Positions 1 through 6,275 of a stretch of 8,949 nucleotides of DNA are shown here, one piece after another. How positions within the stretch are numbered: the stretch's first letter is position 1; each line of letters begins with the position of its first letter. The stretch covers positions 1-8,949 of the forward strand of contig JAJRCM010000078.1 of assembly GCA_028678965.1 (NCBI GenBank), given 5' to 3'. The position numbers were made by a program, and so were the translations under genes. Origin of the DNA: Methanomicrobiales archaeon. GTDB lineage: Archaea; Halobacteriota; Methanomicrobia; Methanomicrobiales; JACTUA01. The notes below the pieces were generated by a model. The model was not told the origin of the DNA. It ran no database searches and saw nothing but the letters and a program-made list of their open reading frames with translations.

Positions 1-66
1 AAAGCCATGACTGCGGTGAAGGAACTGGGGTGTTATCCCGCAGTGGAGGTCGGGGAATGGAAGTGA
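1..66 (+). CDS. pheA: C-terminal tail of probable prephenate dehydratase (partial)
   Basis: Only the last 21 codons lie in the window; the frame runs in from base 1 and stops at TGA 64-66. The visible tail contains VKELGCYP, which resembles the end of the C-terminal ACT domain of prephenate dehydratase (family members commonly end in a V-x-L-G-S-Y-P string). That enzyme converts prephenate to phenylpyruvate, the step after chorismate mutase on the way to phenylalanine, and its ACT domain binds phenylalanine as a feedback signal. The end overlaps the chosen aroA start by 10 bases, so it sits in the same operon as three chorismate-pathway genes, which fits. The identification rests on about eight residues and position, so another ACT-domain protein is possible. 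Confidence 0.5.
   Translation, partial: KAMTAVKELGCYPAVEVGEWK
45..50 (+). promoter_or_regulatory. Shine-Dalgarno site that sets the aroA start
   Basis: GGAGGT lies six bases before ATG 57. This favours ATG 57 over the in-frame GTG at 30, which would add nine residues (LSRSGGRG region) that do not look like EPSP synthase. The site is inside the last codons of the upstream gene, consistent with coupled translation. Confidence 0.7.
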
Positions 67-1325
67 CGGTGCGGAAAAAAGAGGGGATTATTGCGACCTT
101 CACCGCTCCTCCTTCCAAGAGCTATACCCACCGTGCCCTGATCACCGGGGCTCTTGCCCAAGGCCCATCGCGGCTCTCCCATCCGCTCATCTCCGATGAT
201 ACCCTAATTACTATCCGAGGTCTCCAGGCACTGGGGGTATCGATTGAAGGAGGGGAGCAACGTCTGATTATTGACGGGACAGGAGGGAAGCTTACCTGCC
301 CTGCAGGAGCAGAGATCAATGTGGATGAATCAGGGACCAGCATGCGGTTTTTCATCACCCTCACCCTCCTTTGTGGTACCCCTGTCGTCATGCGTGGGAG
401 CTCACGAATGCACCAGCGCCCCATTGGTCCTCTGGTGACAAGCCTCCGCGACCTGGGAGGGGAGATCACCTATCTCGAGAAGGAAGGGTACCCTCCTCTC
501 ACCATTGGGGGTGCACTTAATGGCGGAACAACGAGCATCAGAGGTGGTGAAAGCAGCCAGTTCCTCTCCTCTCTCCTCCTCACTGCTCCCTATGCGCAGA
601 GGGATGTGGAGATTGAATGCGAGGGGAGTCCGGTCTCACGTTCGTATATTGATGTTACCATCGATGTCATGCAGTCATTTGGGGTGGGTGTGGAGAGAAA
701 AGGCTATTCGAACTACCGAGTAACTGCTGGAAATCACTACTGCCCAACAGAGTATACTGTCGAAGGTGACTATTCTTCTGCATCGTATTTTTTTGCCATA
801 CCTGCAGTCTGTCGAGGGCGGGTGAGCGTGAACGGGCTCAACCCGGTCTCCAGCCAGGGGGACCGCCAATTCCTCGATATCCTGATCGCTATGGGCTGTG
901 GGGTTCGGTATACCAGCAACGGGGTGGAGATCTGGCGTGAACGTGAACTCAGCGGAGTGACGGTGGACATGTCGTCCTCTCCGGATACGGTGCAGACGTT
1001 ATGCGTGGTCGCTGCCTGTGCATCAACACCTACCACCATCACCGGCATCTCCCATCTCCGTCTGAAAGAGAGCAATCGTATTGAAGATACTGCAGCAATT
1101 CTCGCTTCCCTGGGAGCCAGGGTTACCACGGGACCTGACTGGATCTCTATTCTTCCCAATCCCCTTCATGGGGGGACAATCAATCCCCGCAATGATCACC
1201 GGACCGCCATGAGTTTCGCCATTCTGGGATTGCGGGTGGGGGGCATCACTATCCTGAATGCAGAGTGTGTCACCAAATCCTTTCCCACGTTCTGGCCGGT
1301 GCTCGCTCAGTCAGGAGTACTATGA
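57..1325 (+). CDS. aroA: 3-phosphoshikimate 1-carboxyvinyltransferase (EPSP synthase)
   Basis: This cytoplasmic enzyme transfers the enolpyruvyl group of PEP to shikimate 3-phosphate, the sixth step of the shikimate pathway. The 422-aa product has the usual family length and all the landmark motifs. PPSKSYTHRAL at 18-28 carries the conserved Lys and Arg. DESGTSMR at 90-97 is the counterpart of the NAGTAMR PEP-binding motif; it keeps the Gly whose change gives glyphosate tolerance in other enzymes, but has Glu-Ser in place of the usual Asn-Ala. Further on come SSQFLSSLLL, EGDYSSASYFF, RLKESNRIED and NDHRTAMSFA, and the tail has CVTKSFPTFW. These match the two inverse alpha/beta domains of the fold. 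The start at ATG 57 is supported by a strong ribosome site. The stop codon TGA 1323-1325 overlaps the next gene's ATG (ATGA), so aroA and the kinase-dehydrogenase gene are probably translated together. No truncation or frame problem is visible. Confidence 0.95.
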   Translation: MEVTVRKKEGIIATFTAPPSKSYTHRALITGALAQGPSRLSHPLISDDTLITIRGLQALGVSIEGGEQRLIIDGTGGKLTCPAGAEINVDESGTSMRFFITLTLLCGTPVVMRGSSRMHQRPIGPLVTSLRDLGGEITYLEKEGYPPLTIGGALNGGTTSIRGGESSQFLSSLLLTAPYAQRDVEIECEGSPVSRSYIDVTIDVMQSFGVGVERKGYSNYRVTAGNHYCPTEYTVEGDYSSASYFFAIPAVCRGRVSVNGLNPVSSQGDRQFLDILIAMGCGVRYTSNGVEIWRERELSGVTVDMSSSPDTVQTLCVVAACASTPTTITGISHLRLKESNRIEDTAAILASLGARVTTGPDWISILPNPLHGGTINPRNDHRTAMSFAILGLRVGGITILNAECVTKSFPTFWPVLAQSGVL

Positions 1326-2710
1326 AGATTGTCATCATCGGGTTCCGAGGCACAGGAAAAACGGTTATCGGTGCACGGCTCGCAGAACGGTTGGGGCGAT
1401 CATTCATCGATACCGATACCTGCATCGAGGAGCAGGAAGGGATGCGTGTGCAGGAGCTGTTCGCGAAACGCGGTGAACCGTTCTTCAGAGCACGGGAGAG
1501 GGCGGTGGTCCAGTCGCTTCGGCATGAGCGATCCGCGGTTATCAGTACCGGAGGAGGAATAATTCTCGAACCCACAAATATTGAGGCACTCCGGGAGGGA
1601 GGTACCGTTTTCCTTCTTGAAGCTCCGCGTGAACAGGTGATGACCCGTATCGTTGGGAGCGGTCGGCCGCCCCTGACCGCTCTTCCCCTAGCGGAGGAGA
1701 TTGATCTGATGCTCCGTCAACGGCAGCCTCTGTACCGGCAAGCCGCAGATTTTTGTCTGAATACCGAAGGACTAACAATAGAGGAGGTGTGTGATCGCAT
1801 CGTCGCGCTGCTCTCCCAGGGGCCTATCTCGCCCTCAAACCGGAGCGCCCTCAGAGCGTTCATTCAGAAGCTCCCTCTTTCCCATGAAGAGGCACAAACC
1901 TGCACTGGACTCCTGGATGAGGTTCCCATCAATCCCACCCTCCGCCTCTGTGCCGTGGCAGGGAACCCGGTCTCCCATAGTCGAAGCCCCCCTCTCTTCA
2001 ACCACCTTTTCTCCATCTATAGACTCAATTTTTATTATACCCGCATCCAATGGGATGTGATCACTGACATCATCAAGGCTTTCCGCCGTTTGGATATGCG
2101 GGGATTGAGCATCACCATCCCCTTCAAGGAACTGGTGATGCCCTTCCTTGATGAGGTCGATGAAAACGCTGCGGCGATCGGGGCAGTGAACACCGTGGTG
2201 CAGTGCGGAGGGAGTTTGGTAGGGTACAACACCGATTGGCAGGGAATCAGAGAGCCGCTCAGCCACCTGCAAGGATGCCGCGCTACCATCCTGGGTGCCG
2301 GTGGGGCTGCTGCCGCCGCAGCATTCGCCTGCCGAGATCTGGATATGGAGGTATCCATCCTCAACCGGACACCGGAGCGGGGAGCGAAGCTTGCTGCACG
2401 GTTCGGGTGTCGGTGGGGAGCACTATCCGACCTCCCGAACTGCAGATCTGATGTGGTGATCAATGCCACCCCCGTCGGTATGGAACCTGACACCTCTTTG
2501 CCTATTAACCCCGAGGACTTAAAACCTGGGATGACGGTCTTTGACCTGGTATACACGCCAGCGGAAACTCCCCTGCTCCAGGAAGCTCATGCACGGGGGT
2601 GTGCCACCATCAGCGGGGTGAGTATGTTTTTACTCCAGGCAAAGGAACAATTCCGGTTATTTACCGGTATCAATGTACCCCTTAAACGGGTAGAGGAAGC
2701 GATGGGATGA
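1322..2710 (+). CDS. aroKE: Bifunctional shikimate kinase / shikimate dehydrogenase fusion
   Basis: One 462-aa protein carries two shikimate-pathway enzymes. Residues 1-165 are a P-loop shikimate kinase (ATP-dependent 3-phosphorylation): Walker A GFRGTGKT 7-14, DTD 30-32, shikimate-binding FR at 55-56, GGG 77-79, lid GRPPL 114-118, and Arg134 in [10 protein letters not shown]. After a linker of about 40 residues, residues 207-460 are an NADP-type shikimate dehydrogenase: shikimate-binding SHS 218-220, catalytic Lys269 in TIPFKE, GAVNT 287-291, catalytic Asp305 in NTDW, dinucleotide loop GAGGAA 325-330, NRT 348-350 (usual for NADPH preference), and INATPVGM 380-387. All key residues are present in both halves, so both activities are expected. 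Position 263 is Ser where bacterial AroE usually has Asn (NVTVPFK). The start is ATG 1322, with AGGAG four bases upstream, and it overlaps the aroA stop by 4 bases; the upstream in-frame extension lies wholly inside aroA. The dehydrogenase comes before the kinase in the pathway, so the fusion joins consecutive steps in reverse protein order. Confidence 0.93.
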   Translation: MKIVIIGFRGTGKTVIGARLAERLGRSFIDTDTCIEEQEGMRVQELFAKRGEPFFRARERAVVQSLRHERSAVISTGGGIILEPTNIEALREGGTVFLLEAPREQVMTRIVGSGRPPLTALPLAEEIDLMLRQRQPLYRQAADFCLNTEGLTIEEVCDRIVALLSQGPISPSNRSALRAFIQKLPLSHEEAQTCTGLLDEVPINPTLRLCAVAGNPVSHSRSPPLFNHLFSIYRLNFYYTRIQWDVITDIIKAFRRLDMRGLSITIPFKELVMPFLDEVDENAAAIGAVNTVVQCGGSLVGYNTDWQGIREPLSHLQGCRATILGAGGAAAAAAFACRDLDMEVSILNRTPERGAKLAARFGCRWGALSDLPNCRSDVVINATPVGMEPDTSLPINPEDLKPGMTVFDLVYTPAETPLLQEAHARGCATISGVSMFLLQAKEQFRLFTGINVPLKRVEEAMG

Positions 2711-3732
2711 ATACCTTTGGAAGAACGTTTCGTGTTACTACCTTCGGGGAGAGCCATGGCCCTGCTATCGGTGTGGTCATTGATGGCTGTCCTCCGGGGA
2801 TCCGTCTGGAAGCAAAGGATATCCAGCCGCTGCTCGATCGGAGGAGACCGGGGAAAAGTCCCCTGGAATCCCCCCGTCAGGAAATGGACCGCGTGGAGAT
2901 ACTCTCTGGTATATTTGAGGGAATAACGACCGGGACACCAATCGCGATGATCGTGTTCAGCCATGATGCCCGACCGGATGAGTACAGTGCTCTACGGAAT
3001 GTCTTCAGACCAGGTCATGCCGATTACACCTTTCACCACAAGTACGGGATCCGAGACCACCGTGGTGGCGGACGTAGCTCAGGGCGGGAAACGGTGGCAA
3101 GGGTGGCAGCGGGGGCACTGGCAATGAAATGCCTTCTCCAGGCTGGCATCACGATACAGGGACGGATCCTCCATATCCACGGGTCAACAACCCCAGAAGG
3201 TATGGAACAGGAGATACGTCGTGCCCAGGAGAAAGGGGATTCCGTCGGGGGCGTTATTGAACTTTCAGTAACGGGGTGTCCTGCTGGTCTCGGTGATCCA
3301 GTCTTTGGGAAGCTGGATGCCTGCATTGCCGGAGCACTGATGGGCATCGGGGGGGTGAAGGGAGTGGAAATCGGTGACGGGTTTCCGATATCTCACTTCT
3401 ATGGCAGCGAGGCAAATGACGGGATGAATCGGAACGGGTTCCTGAGCAACCATAGCGGGGGCATCCTTGGTGGGATCAGTACCGGGAATACCATTGTTGT
3501 CCGATGTGCCGTGAAACCGACGCCCTCAATCGCCCTCCCCCAGAAAACGATTACCACCTCTTCCGAAGAAACCGTGATCACTCTCAAAGGGAGGCATGAT
3601 CCGTGCATTGTGCCCAGGGTGCTCCCCGTCGCTGAGGCGATGATCGCGCTCGTGCTCTTCGATGCACTTCTTGAACAGATGAAATACCGGCAATATATCT
3701 CTGAAACGGAGGAAAAAACCTCAAAAAAATAA
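2707..3732 (+). CDS. aroC: Chorismate synthase
   Basis: Chorismate synthase makes chorismate from EPSP by a trans-1,4 elimination of phosphate that needs reduced FMN as cofactor. The 341-aa sequence starts with the diagnostic [18 protein letters not shown] and DGCPPG. The two catalytic histidines can be placed at His17 and His104 (in RPGHAD). The phosphate/FMN-binding stretch [14 protein letters not shown] is at 116-129. Further on come [20 protein letters not shown] and, near the end, [17 protein letters not shown]. It is slightly shorter than many bacterial forms (about 350-370 aa) but complete. The ATG overlaps the preceding TGA (ATGA at 2707-2710), with GAGG about ten bases upstream. It is the last gene of the aromatic operon here. 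No FMN reductase gene is nearby, so reduced flavin must come from elsewhere. Confidence 0.96.
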   Translation: MNTFGRTFRVTTFGESHGPAIGVVIDGCPPGIRLEAKDIQPLLDRRRPGKSPLESPRQEMDRVEILSGIFEGITTGTPIAMIVFSHDARPDEYSALRNVFRPGHADYTFHHKYGIRDHRGGGRSSGRETVARVAAGALAMKCLLQAGITIQGRILHIHGSTTPEGMEQEIRRAQEKGDSVGGVIELSVTGCPAGLGDPVFGKLDACIAGALMGIGGVKGVEIGDGFPISHFYGSEANDGMNRNGFLSNHSGGILGGISTGNTIVVRCAVKPTPSIALPQKTITTSSEETVITLKGRHDPCIVPRVLPVAEAMIALVLFDALLEQMKYRQYISETEEKTSKK

Positions 3733-3749
3733 GGGATAGCCGAAAGTCA

Positions 3750-3806
3750 CCCCGATTCATCGTTGAAATACCATTGAGTATCGGGGATCACCCTTGTTCG
3801 TTTTTT
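3750..3806 (+). terminator. Possible terminator after the aromatic operon
   Basis: CCCCGAT at 3750-3756 is the exact reverse complement of ATCGGGG at 3780-3786 (7 bp, 23-base loop). A T6 run lies at 3801-3806, 14 bases past the stem. Archaeal termination depends mainly on T-runs, so the T-run is the more meaningful part. The loop is long and the T-run is not adjacent, so the call is weak. Confidence 0.3.
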
Positions 3807-4055
3807 ATTGACATGATCCCTCGCCGTTTGGCAATCCCGAGATGCTACCATAGAGGTATCTCCAAAACTCGGAAATCCTTACCTTCTGCCGGTGATCGAA
3901 AAACGGGAATCGCCCTCCTGTTTGAGGAAAGCACGAATCAGAAAGAGTTTATCTGACTGCTTCTACACCTTTTTAACAGAAGCGGCGACCTGGGCATCAT
4001 TGAATGTGGCGAAAGGTCTCAAAATAGCCGATTCTTTGTACGACTCCATCAACAC

Positions 4056-4060
4056 GGTGA
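4056..4060 (+). promoter_or_regulatory. GGTGA ribosome site that sets the start of the 95-aa gene
   Basis: GGTGA, a common methanogen Shine-Dalgarno core, lies eight bases before ATG 4069. It favours that start over the GTG at 3892, which would give a 154-aa protein. Confidence 0.6.
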
Positions 4061-4068
4061 ATCGATCC

Positions 4069-4356
4069 ATGGAAGAGAGTAACATTATCTGGACATCGAA
4101 CTGGTTTAATGGTGTGAAAGGGCATCAGTGCCGGATAGCCTATGATGAGCGTGGGAACAACCTTCTCGAGCTGTTGGAGTACTCGGACGGTGAACGGCAC
4201 CGGTTTGAATGGCAGGGTGAGACCCTGATCCGTGGGACCGGATTCAGCCGGCTCGGGCTCCGCTGCTTGGAGGTGCCAGAGGCGGTGGTGCAGGAAATTA
4301 AGGGGTTTTTAAAATCAATTCCACGGGGAACGAAAGTGACCCGAAATATACCCTGA
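4069..4356 (+). CDS. Hypothetical protein, 95 aa
   Basis: I do not recognise a family. The predicted product is a small soluble protein with no membrane segment or signal peptide and only two cysteines, so no metal-binding pair. The first half is rich in aromatic and charged residues (NIIWTSNWFNG, then CRIAYDERGNN, then a DGERHRFEWQGE turn), which reads like a run of beta strands. The second half (RCLEVPEAVVQEIKGFLKS) looks like one amphipathic helix with a basic tail. A beta-sheet plus C-terminal helix fold would suit a small binding or regulatory protein, but this is a guess. The ATG 4069 start is supported by GGTGA; the in-frame extension upstream to GTG 3892 cannot be excluded. It stands alone between aroC, 336 bases upstream, and the convergent ROK pseudogene. 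Confidence 0.6.
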   Translation: MEESNIIWTSNWFNGVKGHQCRIAYDERGNNLLELLEYSDGERHRFEWQGETLIRGTGFSRLGLRCLEVPEAVVQEIKGFLKSIPRGTKVTRNIP

Positions 4357-4358
4357 AG

Positions 4359-4477
4359 CCCTTGCTCTGGAGATAGGTATCAATCTGAACGTTTCTTGTT
4401 CTTACGAGAAAGGGGCGGGTAACGGGTGGACGAATGTTTGTATCGCGAACGGCAGTCTCTCAGCGGAAAAGCAAGGG
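4359..4477. other. Possible long imperfect stem in the convergent spacer
   Basis: CCCTTGCT (4359-4366) pairs exactly with AGCAAGGG (4470-4477). Directly inside it CTGGAGA (4367-4373) pairs with TCTC and CAG at 4456-4463 if one T bulges. The result is about 15 bp interrupted by a 6-base CGGAAA bulge on the 3' side and capping about 80 bases. The inner part contains TTCT-TACG-AGAA, a small hairpin with a UNCG-type loop. It begins right after the stop of the 95-aa gene and lies between convergent genes, so it could be a 3' UTR structure on either transcript or a small RNA. Only the pairing is seen; no RNA family is recognised. Confidence 0.3.
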
Positions 4478-4496
4478 GAGGGCCTTTCCTCCTCCC
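4476..4496. terminator. Possible bidirectional hairpin between convergent genes
   Basis: GGGAGG (4476-4481) and CCTCCC (4491-4496) form a 6-bp GC-rich stem around a 9-base pyrimidine-rich loop. It lies between the stop of the 95-aa gene and the stop of the ROK gene, where a shared terminator is expected, but no T-run follows on either strand. It competes with the longer stem at 4359-4477 for bases 4476-4477. Confidence 0.25.
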
Positions 4497-4569
4497 TCAT
4501 CCTACACTTCGAGAGTCTCTTTCTGAAAGATCTTCCCGTTGTCTGATGGTCTCTGCTGGGAAGAAATAA

Positions 4570-5520
4570 TTACTTCAGTCGCAGTGAGCCGAATGGTGTC
4601 TCATATCCCTGCGCAATGACTGATGCGCCAAGGAGCGGAGCATCTCCTCTAAGGGTGGTGAGCTGGAGCAGGGGGGGAGGGAGGAACCGGTCGATATATT
4701 CCCCGATGGCCGGAAGGAGAAGATCCGCATTGCGGGTGATGACCGAACCATCAAACACTATCACCTCCGGGTCATAGGCTACCACCACATTGGAAGTGCC
4801 CCGGGCATTGATCCTTCCCAGATCCTCCATGAATCCGAGTGCCTGGGTATCACCATCTCGTGCCATCCTAAAAATCTTCTCTGCAGACAGAAAAGACTCT
4901 TCCTTCAGTGAATATCCCCGGGCTTTACACCACGTGCGGAAAAATTGTGGTATAAATCTTCCCGAGGCATATCCCTACCAGTGACCGGTATGCCCGCATC
5001 AGCAGATCAGATGATACACCGTATCAACAGAAAAGTGGCCAATCTCTGCAGCATTCCCCTTTTTCCCTAATAGAAGCCTTCCGTTGGCAATAATTCCCCC
5101 GCCAATGCCAGTAGAGATAGTGATATAGGCGATATTCTTTTTTCCCAGAACGCCCCCATAGAGCGCTTCTCCGATCACCCCTGCATGGCAATCATTGGCG
5201 ATATAGACCGGTACATTTAATGCTGATTCGAGGGGTGTCGTGAGAGGGATATGCCGGAAGGGAATATTGGGGGGGTTGATGAGCATCCCTCTCGACGTAT
5301 CAACCGGACCGGCAGCACTGATCCCGATCCCTTGGATCCTTTGAGGCTCATCTCCTCCCAGTGATCGGATGAGAGTTATCAGAAAGTCCGGGATTATAGT
5401 GGGAGCGCTCCCCTCGTGAGGAGTGGGAGCAATCACCTTTTTACGAATGGTTCCGTTACTTTCGATCAGACCCACCCGGGTATGTGTTGCCCCCAGATCC
5501 ACCGCAACAAGGAGTGCCAT
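4570..5520 (-). pseudogene. ROK-family sugar kinase with two in-frame stop codons
   Basis: Read from ATG (complement of 5518-5520) to TAA (4570-4572), this is a 317-codon ROK frame of normal length with no frameshift but two internal stops: codon 174 TGA (4999-5001) and codon 182 TAG (4975-4977). Family landmarks: phosphate-binding AVDLGATHTRVG at 6-17, catalytic Asp110 in ANDCHAG, STGIGGG 136-142, and zinc-ligand His162 in EIGH. The zinc/substrate motif then reads C173-stop-C175-G-H-T-G-H-W-stop-G-Y-A-S-G. The first stop replaces the variable residue between two zinc cysteines. The second replaces the conserved sugar-binding Glu (GAG to TAG would be one change). The remainder (GRINARG, DPEVIVFDGS, PLLGASVIA) is well preserved and in frame. 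Intact members phosphorylate sugars such as glucose or N-acetylhexosamine with ATP. No strong ribosome site precedes the ATG. A recent pseudogene is most likely; sequencing error or readthrough is possible. Confidence 0.85.
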
Positions 5521-5698
5521 AATCCACTGTTGTATGGGGGAGCTGATGCCTTTTGCGGGAGAAATTGCATTAATCCCTCCTACACAGATGATACGAAGCA
5601 GGATAGGGCATTCCCCGCACCACCACGAACGCCCTTGTGATGATGAGGAGCCAGTTATGCCTATAAGATGCTTTTTATTGATTACTTCGTGGCGATCC
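5521..5698. promoter_or_regulatory. Divergent upstream region with candidate TATA element
   Basis: This spacer separates the ROK start (-) from the small reading frame at 5699 (+). On the + strand CTATAAGATG (5660-5669) and CTTTTTATTG (5671-5680) are AT-rich enough for an archaeal TATA box, and the first would place a transcript start just before ATG 5699. On the - strand only weak AT-rich candidates (near 5566-5574) are seen. No operator is obvious. Confidence 0.3.
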
Positions 5699-5855
5699 AT
5701 GGGAAACGTTCTGCAACCGGTTGAGATGGGGGGGTGTCGATGTTCTTGAAAAGATATCCTCGTATGGAATGATCAAGGCCGGGAAAGAGACGTTCTATCT
5801 TGTAAAGAAATTGTGGGATATATCTTCAATTATTTCCCTTGGCCGGGGTGCCTGA
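5699..5855 (+). pseudogene. Small protein frame (about 51 aa), broken in a G7 run
   Basis: From ATG 5699 the frame reads MGNVLQPVEMGG, then meets seven G's (5728-5734). If one G is skipped, reading continues as VDVLEKISSYGMIKAGKETF and on through YLVKKLWDISSIIS to LGRGA and TGA 5853-5855, giving 51 aa. Without the skip it ends within 17 codons at TGA 5747-5749. The joined protein looks natural: alternating charged and hydrophobic residues, probably two helices, no cysteine, no export signal. GGCGAT lies upstream of the ATG as a plausible ribosome site. I do not recognise a family. It is followed 56 bases later by the zinc-module gene, possibly in one operon. The break may be a homopolymer error, a real mutation or programmed slippage. 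If none applies, the stretch is simply non-coding. Confidence 0.4.
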
Positions 5856-5864
5856 CCGGGTCAG
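5852..5864. repeat. 13-bp perfect palindrome CTGACC-G-GGTCAG
   Basis: Six-base arms surround a single central G. It overlaps the stop of the small frame and lies 47 bases before the zinc-module gene. It could be a protein-binding site, or as RNA a 5-bp hairpin with a 3-base loop. GATATATC (5817-5824) just upstream could be a TATA element, which would put the palindrome near a start site for the zinc-module gene. Confidence 0.35.
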
Positions 5865-5911
5865 TTCATTGGATATGGGGAATACGTTACTCCTTTGTAG
5901 AGAGCCGCGAA

Positions 5912-6139
5912 ATGAAGTACCAGATGACCGAGCAACAGAAAGTCTATGCACGGGAGATATGCGGGCATTGCGGCGGCGCCCGGTGCACGTACTGCGATAA
6001 ATTGGGGTACGTGCTGGTAGCCCAGCCTTCACGGAAGTGTCACCACTGTGAGGGAGATGGATGTATTTACTGCGGGTATACGGGATGGTATGATGTTCTT
6101 TGGAAGAATGATCCTCGTTTCTCATCCTGTATGCGGTGA
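5912..6139 (+). CDS. Small protein with two tandem four-cysteine zinc modules, 75 aa
   Basis: Eight cysteines form four CxxC knuckles arranged as two copies of CxxC-x-G-x-x-CxxC: residues 17-28 (CGHCGGARCTYC) and 43-54 (CHHCEGDGCIYC). The copies repeat with an exact 26-residue period, including a following Gly (32/58), an aromatic (33/59) and a Val (36/62), so an internal duplication is likely. Each copy should bind one metal ion, probably zinc, in a DnaJ-like or zinc-ribbon-like way. A ninth cysteine (73) is near the C-terminus. No other domain, membrane segment or signal is present, so it is probably a cytoplasmic adaptor binding RNA, DNA or protein; its true role is unknown. ATG 5912 is preferred because the upstream in-frame stretch (from 5813) runs through the preceding small frame and has no gene-like character. 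ATG 5924 is an alternative. No strong ribosome site is seen. A terminator follows. Confidence 0.7.
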   Translation: MKYQMTEQQKVYAREICGHCGGARCTYCDKLGYVLVAQPSRKCHHCEGDGCIYCGYTGWYDVLWKNDPRFSSCMR

Positions 6140-6140
6140 A

Positions 6141-6167
6141 AGGCGACGATGCAGTTGTTGCCTTTTT
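6141..6167 (+). terminator. Hairpin plus T-run after the zinc-module gene
   Basis: AGGCGAC (6141-6147) pairs with GTTGCCT (6157-6163), 7 bp including one G-U pair, with a 9-base loop, and the stem runs straight into T5 (6163-6167). It starts one base after the TGA of the zinc-module gene, so that gene probably does not share a transcript with hemB. More T's follow at 6179-6183. Confidence 0.55.
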
Positions 6168-6195
6168 CATCTTGAATATTTTTGACGGGTATACG

Positions 6196-6222
6196 GGCAT
6201 TCAAATGCCTCCTCTTTATCAT
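6196..6222 (+). promoter_or_regulatory. Candidate hemB promoter with a palindromic operator
   Basis: GGCATT-CA-AATGCC (6196-6209) is a perfect 6-bp inverted repeat. TTTATCAT (6215-6222) right after it could be a TATA box, giving a transcript start near 6245 and a leader of about 30 bases before hemB. Alternatively AATATTTTT (6175-6183) is the TATA box and the palindrome sits at the start site. Either way a regulator bound at the palindrome could control the hem operon; the regulator is not identifiable here. Confidence 0.35.
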
Positions 6223-6275
6223 AGCGGAAGGTAAAAAACCTATACGGATACAATTTCCATCTGCGATAGGAGAGG

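Larger units (their letters stand above)
3733..4068. other. 336-base intergenic region, no convincing gene
   Basis: Between aroC and the 95-aa gene I see no protein-like frame. Two overlapping open stretches (3774-3956, and 3892-4068 which runs in-frame into the next gene) lack good ribosome sites and recognisable motifs. The region holds the possible terminator at 3750-3806. A T-rich stretch (CCTTTTTAACAG, about 3968-3979) could serve as a TATA element for the downstream gene. I find no tRNA-like fold. Confidence 0.5.

Noticed and set aside
3774..3956. 60-aa open frame downstream of aroC
   Set aside because: It has no ribosome site or recognisable motif, its composition is poor, and it overlaps the possible terminator.
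4357..4569. A SECIS element allowing the UGA of the ROK frame to be read as selenocysteine
   Set aside because: The position between the two zinc cysteines has no known need for selenocysteine, a second stop (TAG) follows seven codons later, and the fold does not show a SECIS core I recognise.
4570..4866. C-terminal ROK fragment as a separate gene starting at ATG 4866
   Set aside because: The frame is conserved upstream of this ATG right back to the TAG codon (GYASG, AEKIF), so the ATG is an internal methionine of the ROK frame.
5636..5642. C box-like GTGATGA suggesting a C/D guide RNA
   Set aside because: No CTGA D box occurs at a suitable distance and no terminal stem is present.
5521..5700. 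N-terminal extension of the ROK frame to 5700 on the minus strand
   Set aside because: MALLVAVDLGATHTRVG is the normal ROK N-terminus; the extra 60 residues show no conserved character.
5813..5911. Upstream extension of the zinc-module protein to GTG 5813
   Set aside because: The extra 33 residues overlap the better small frame ending at 5855, and the cysteine modules are complete from ATG 5912.
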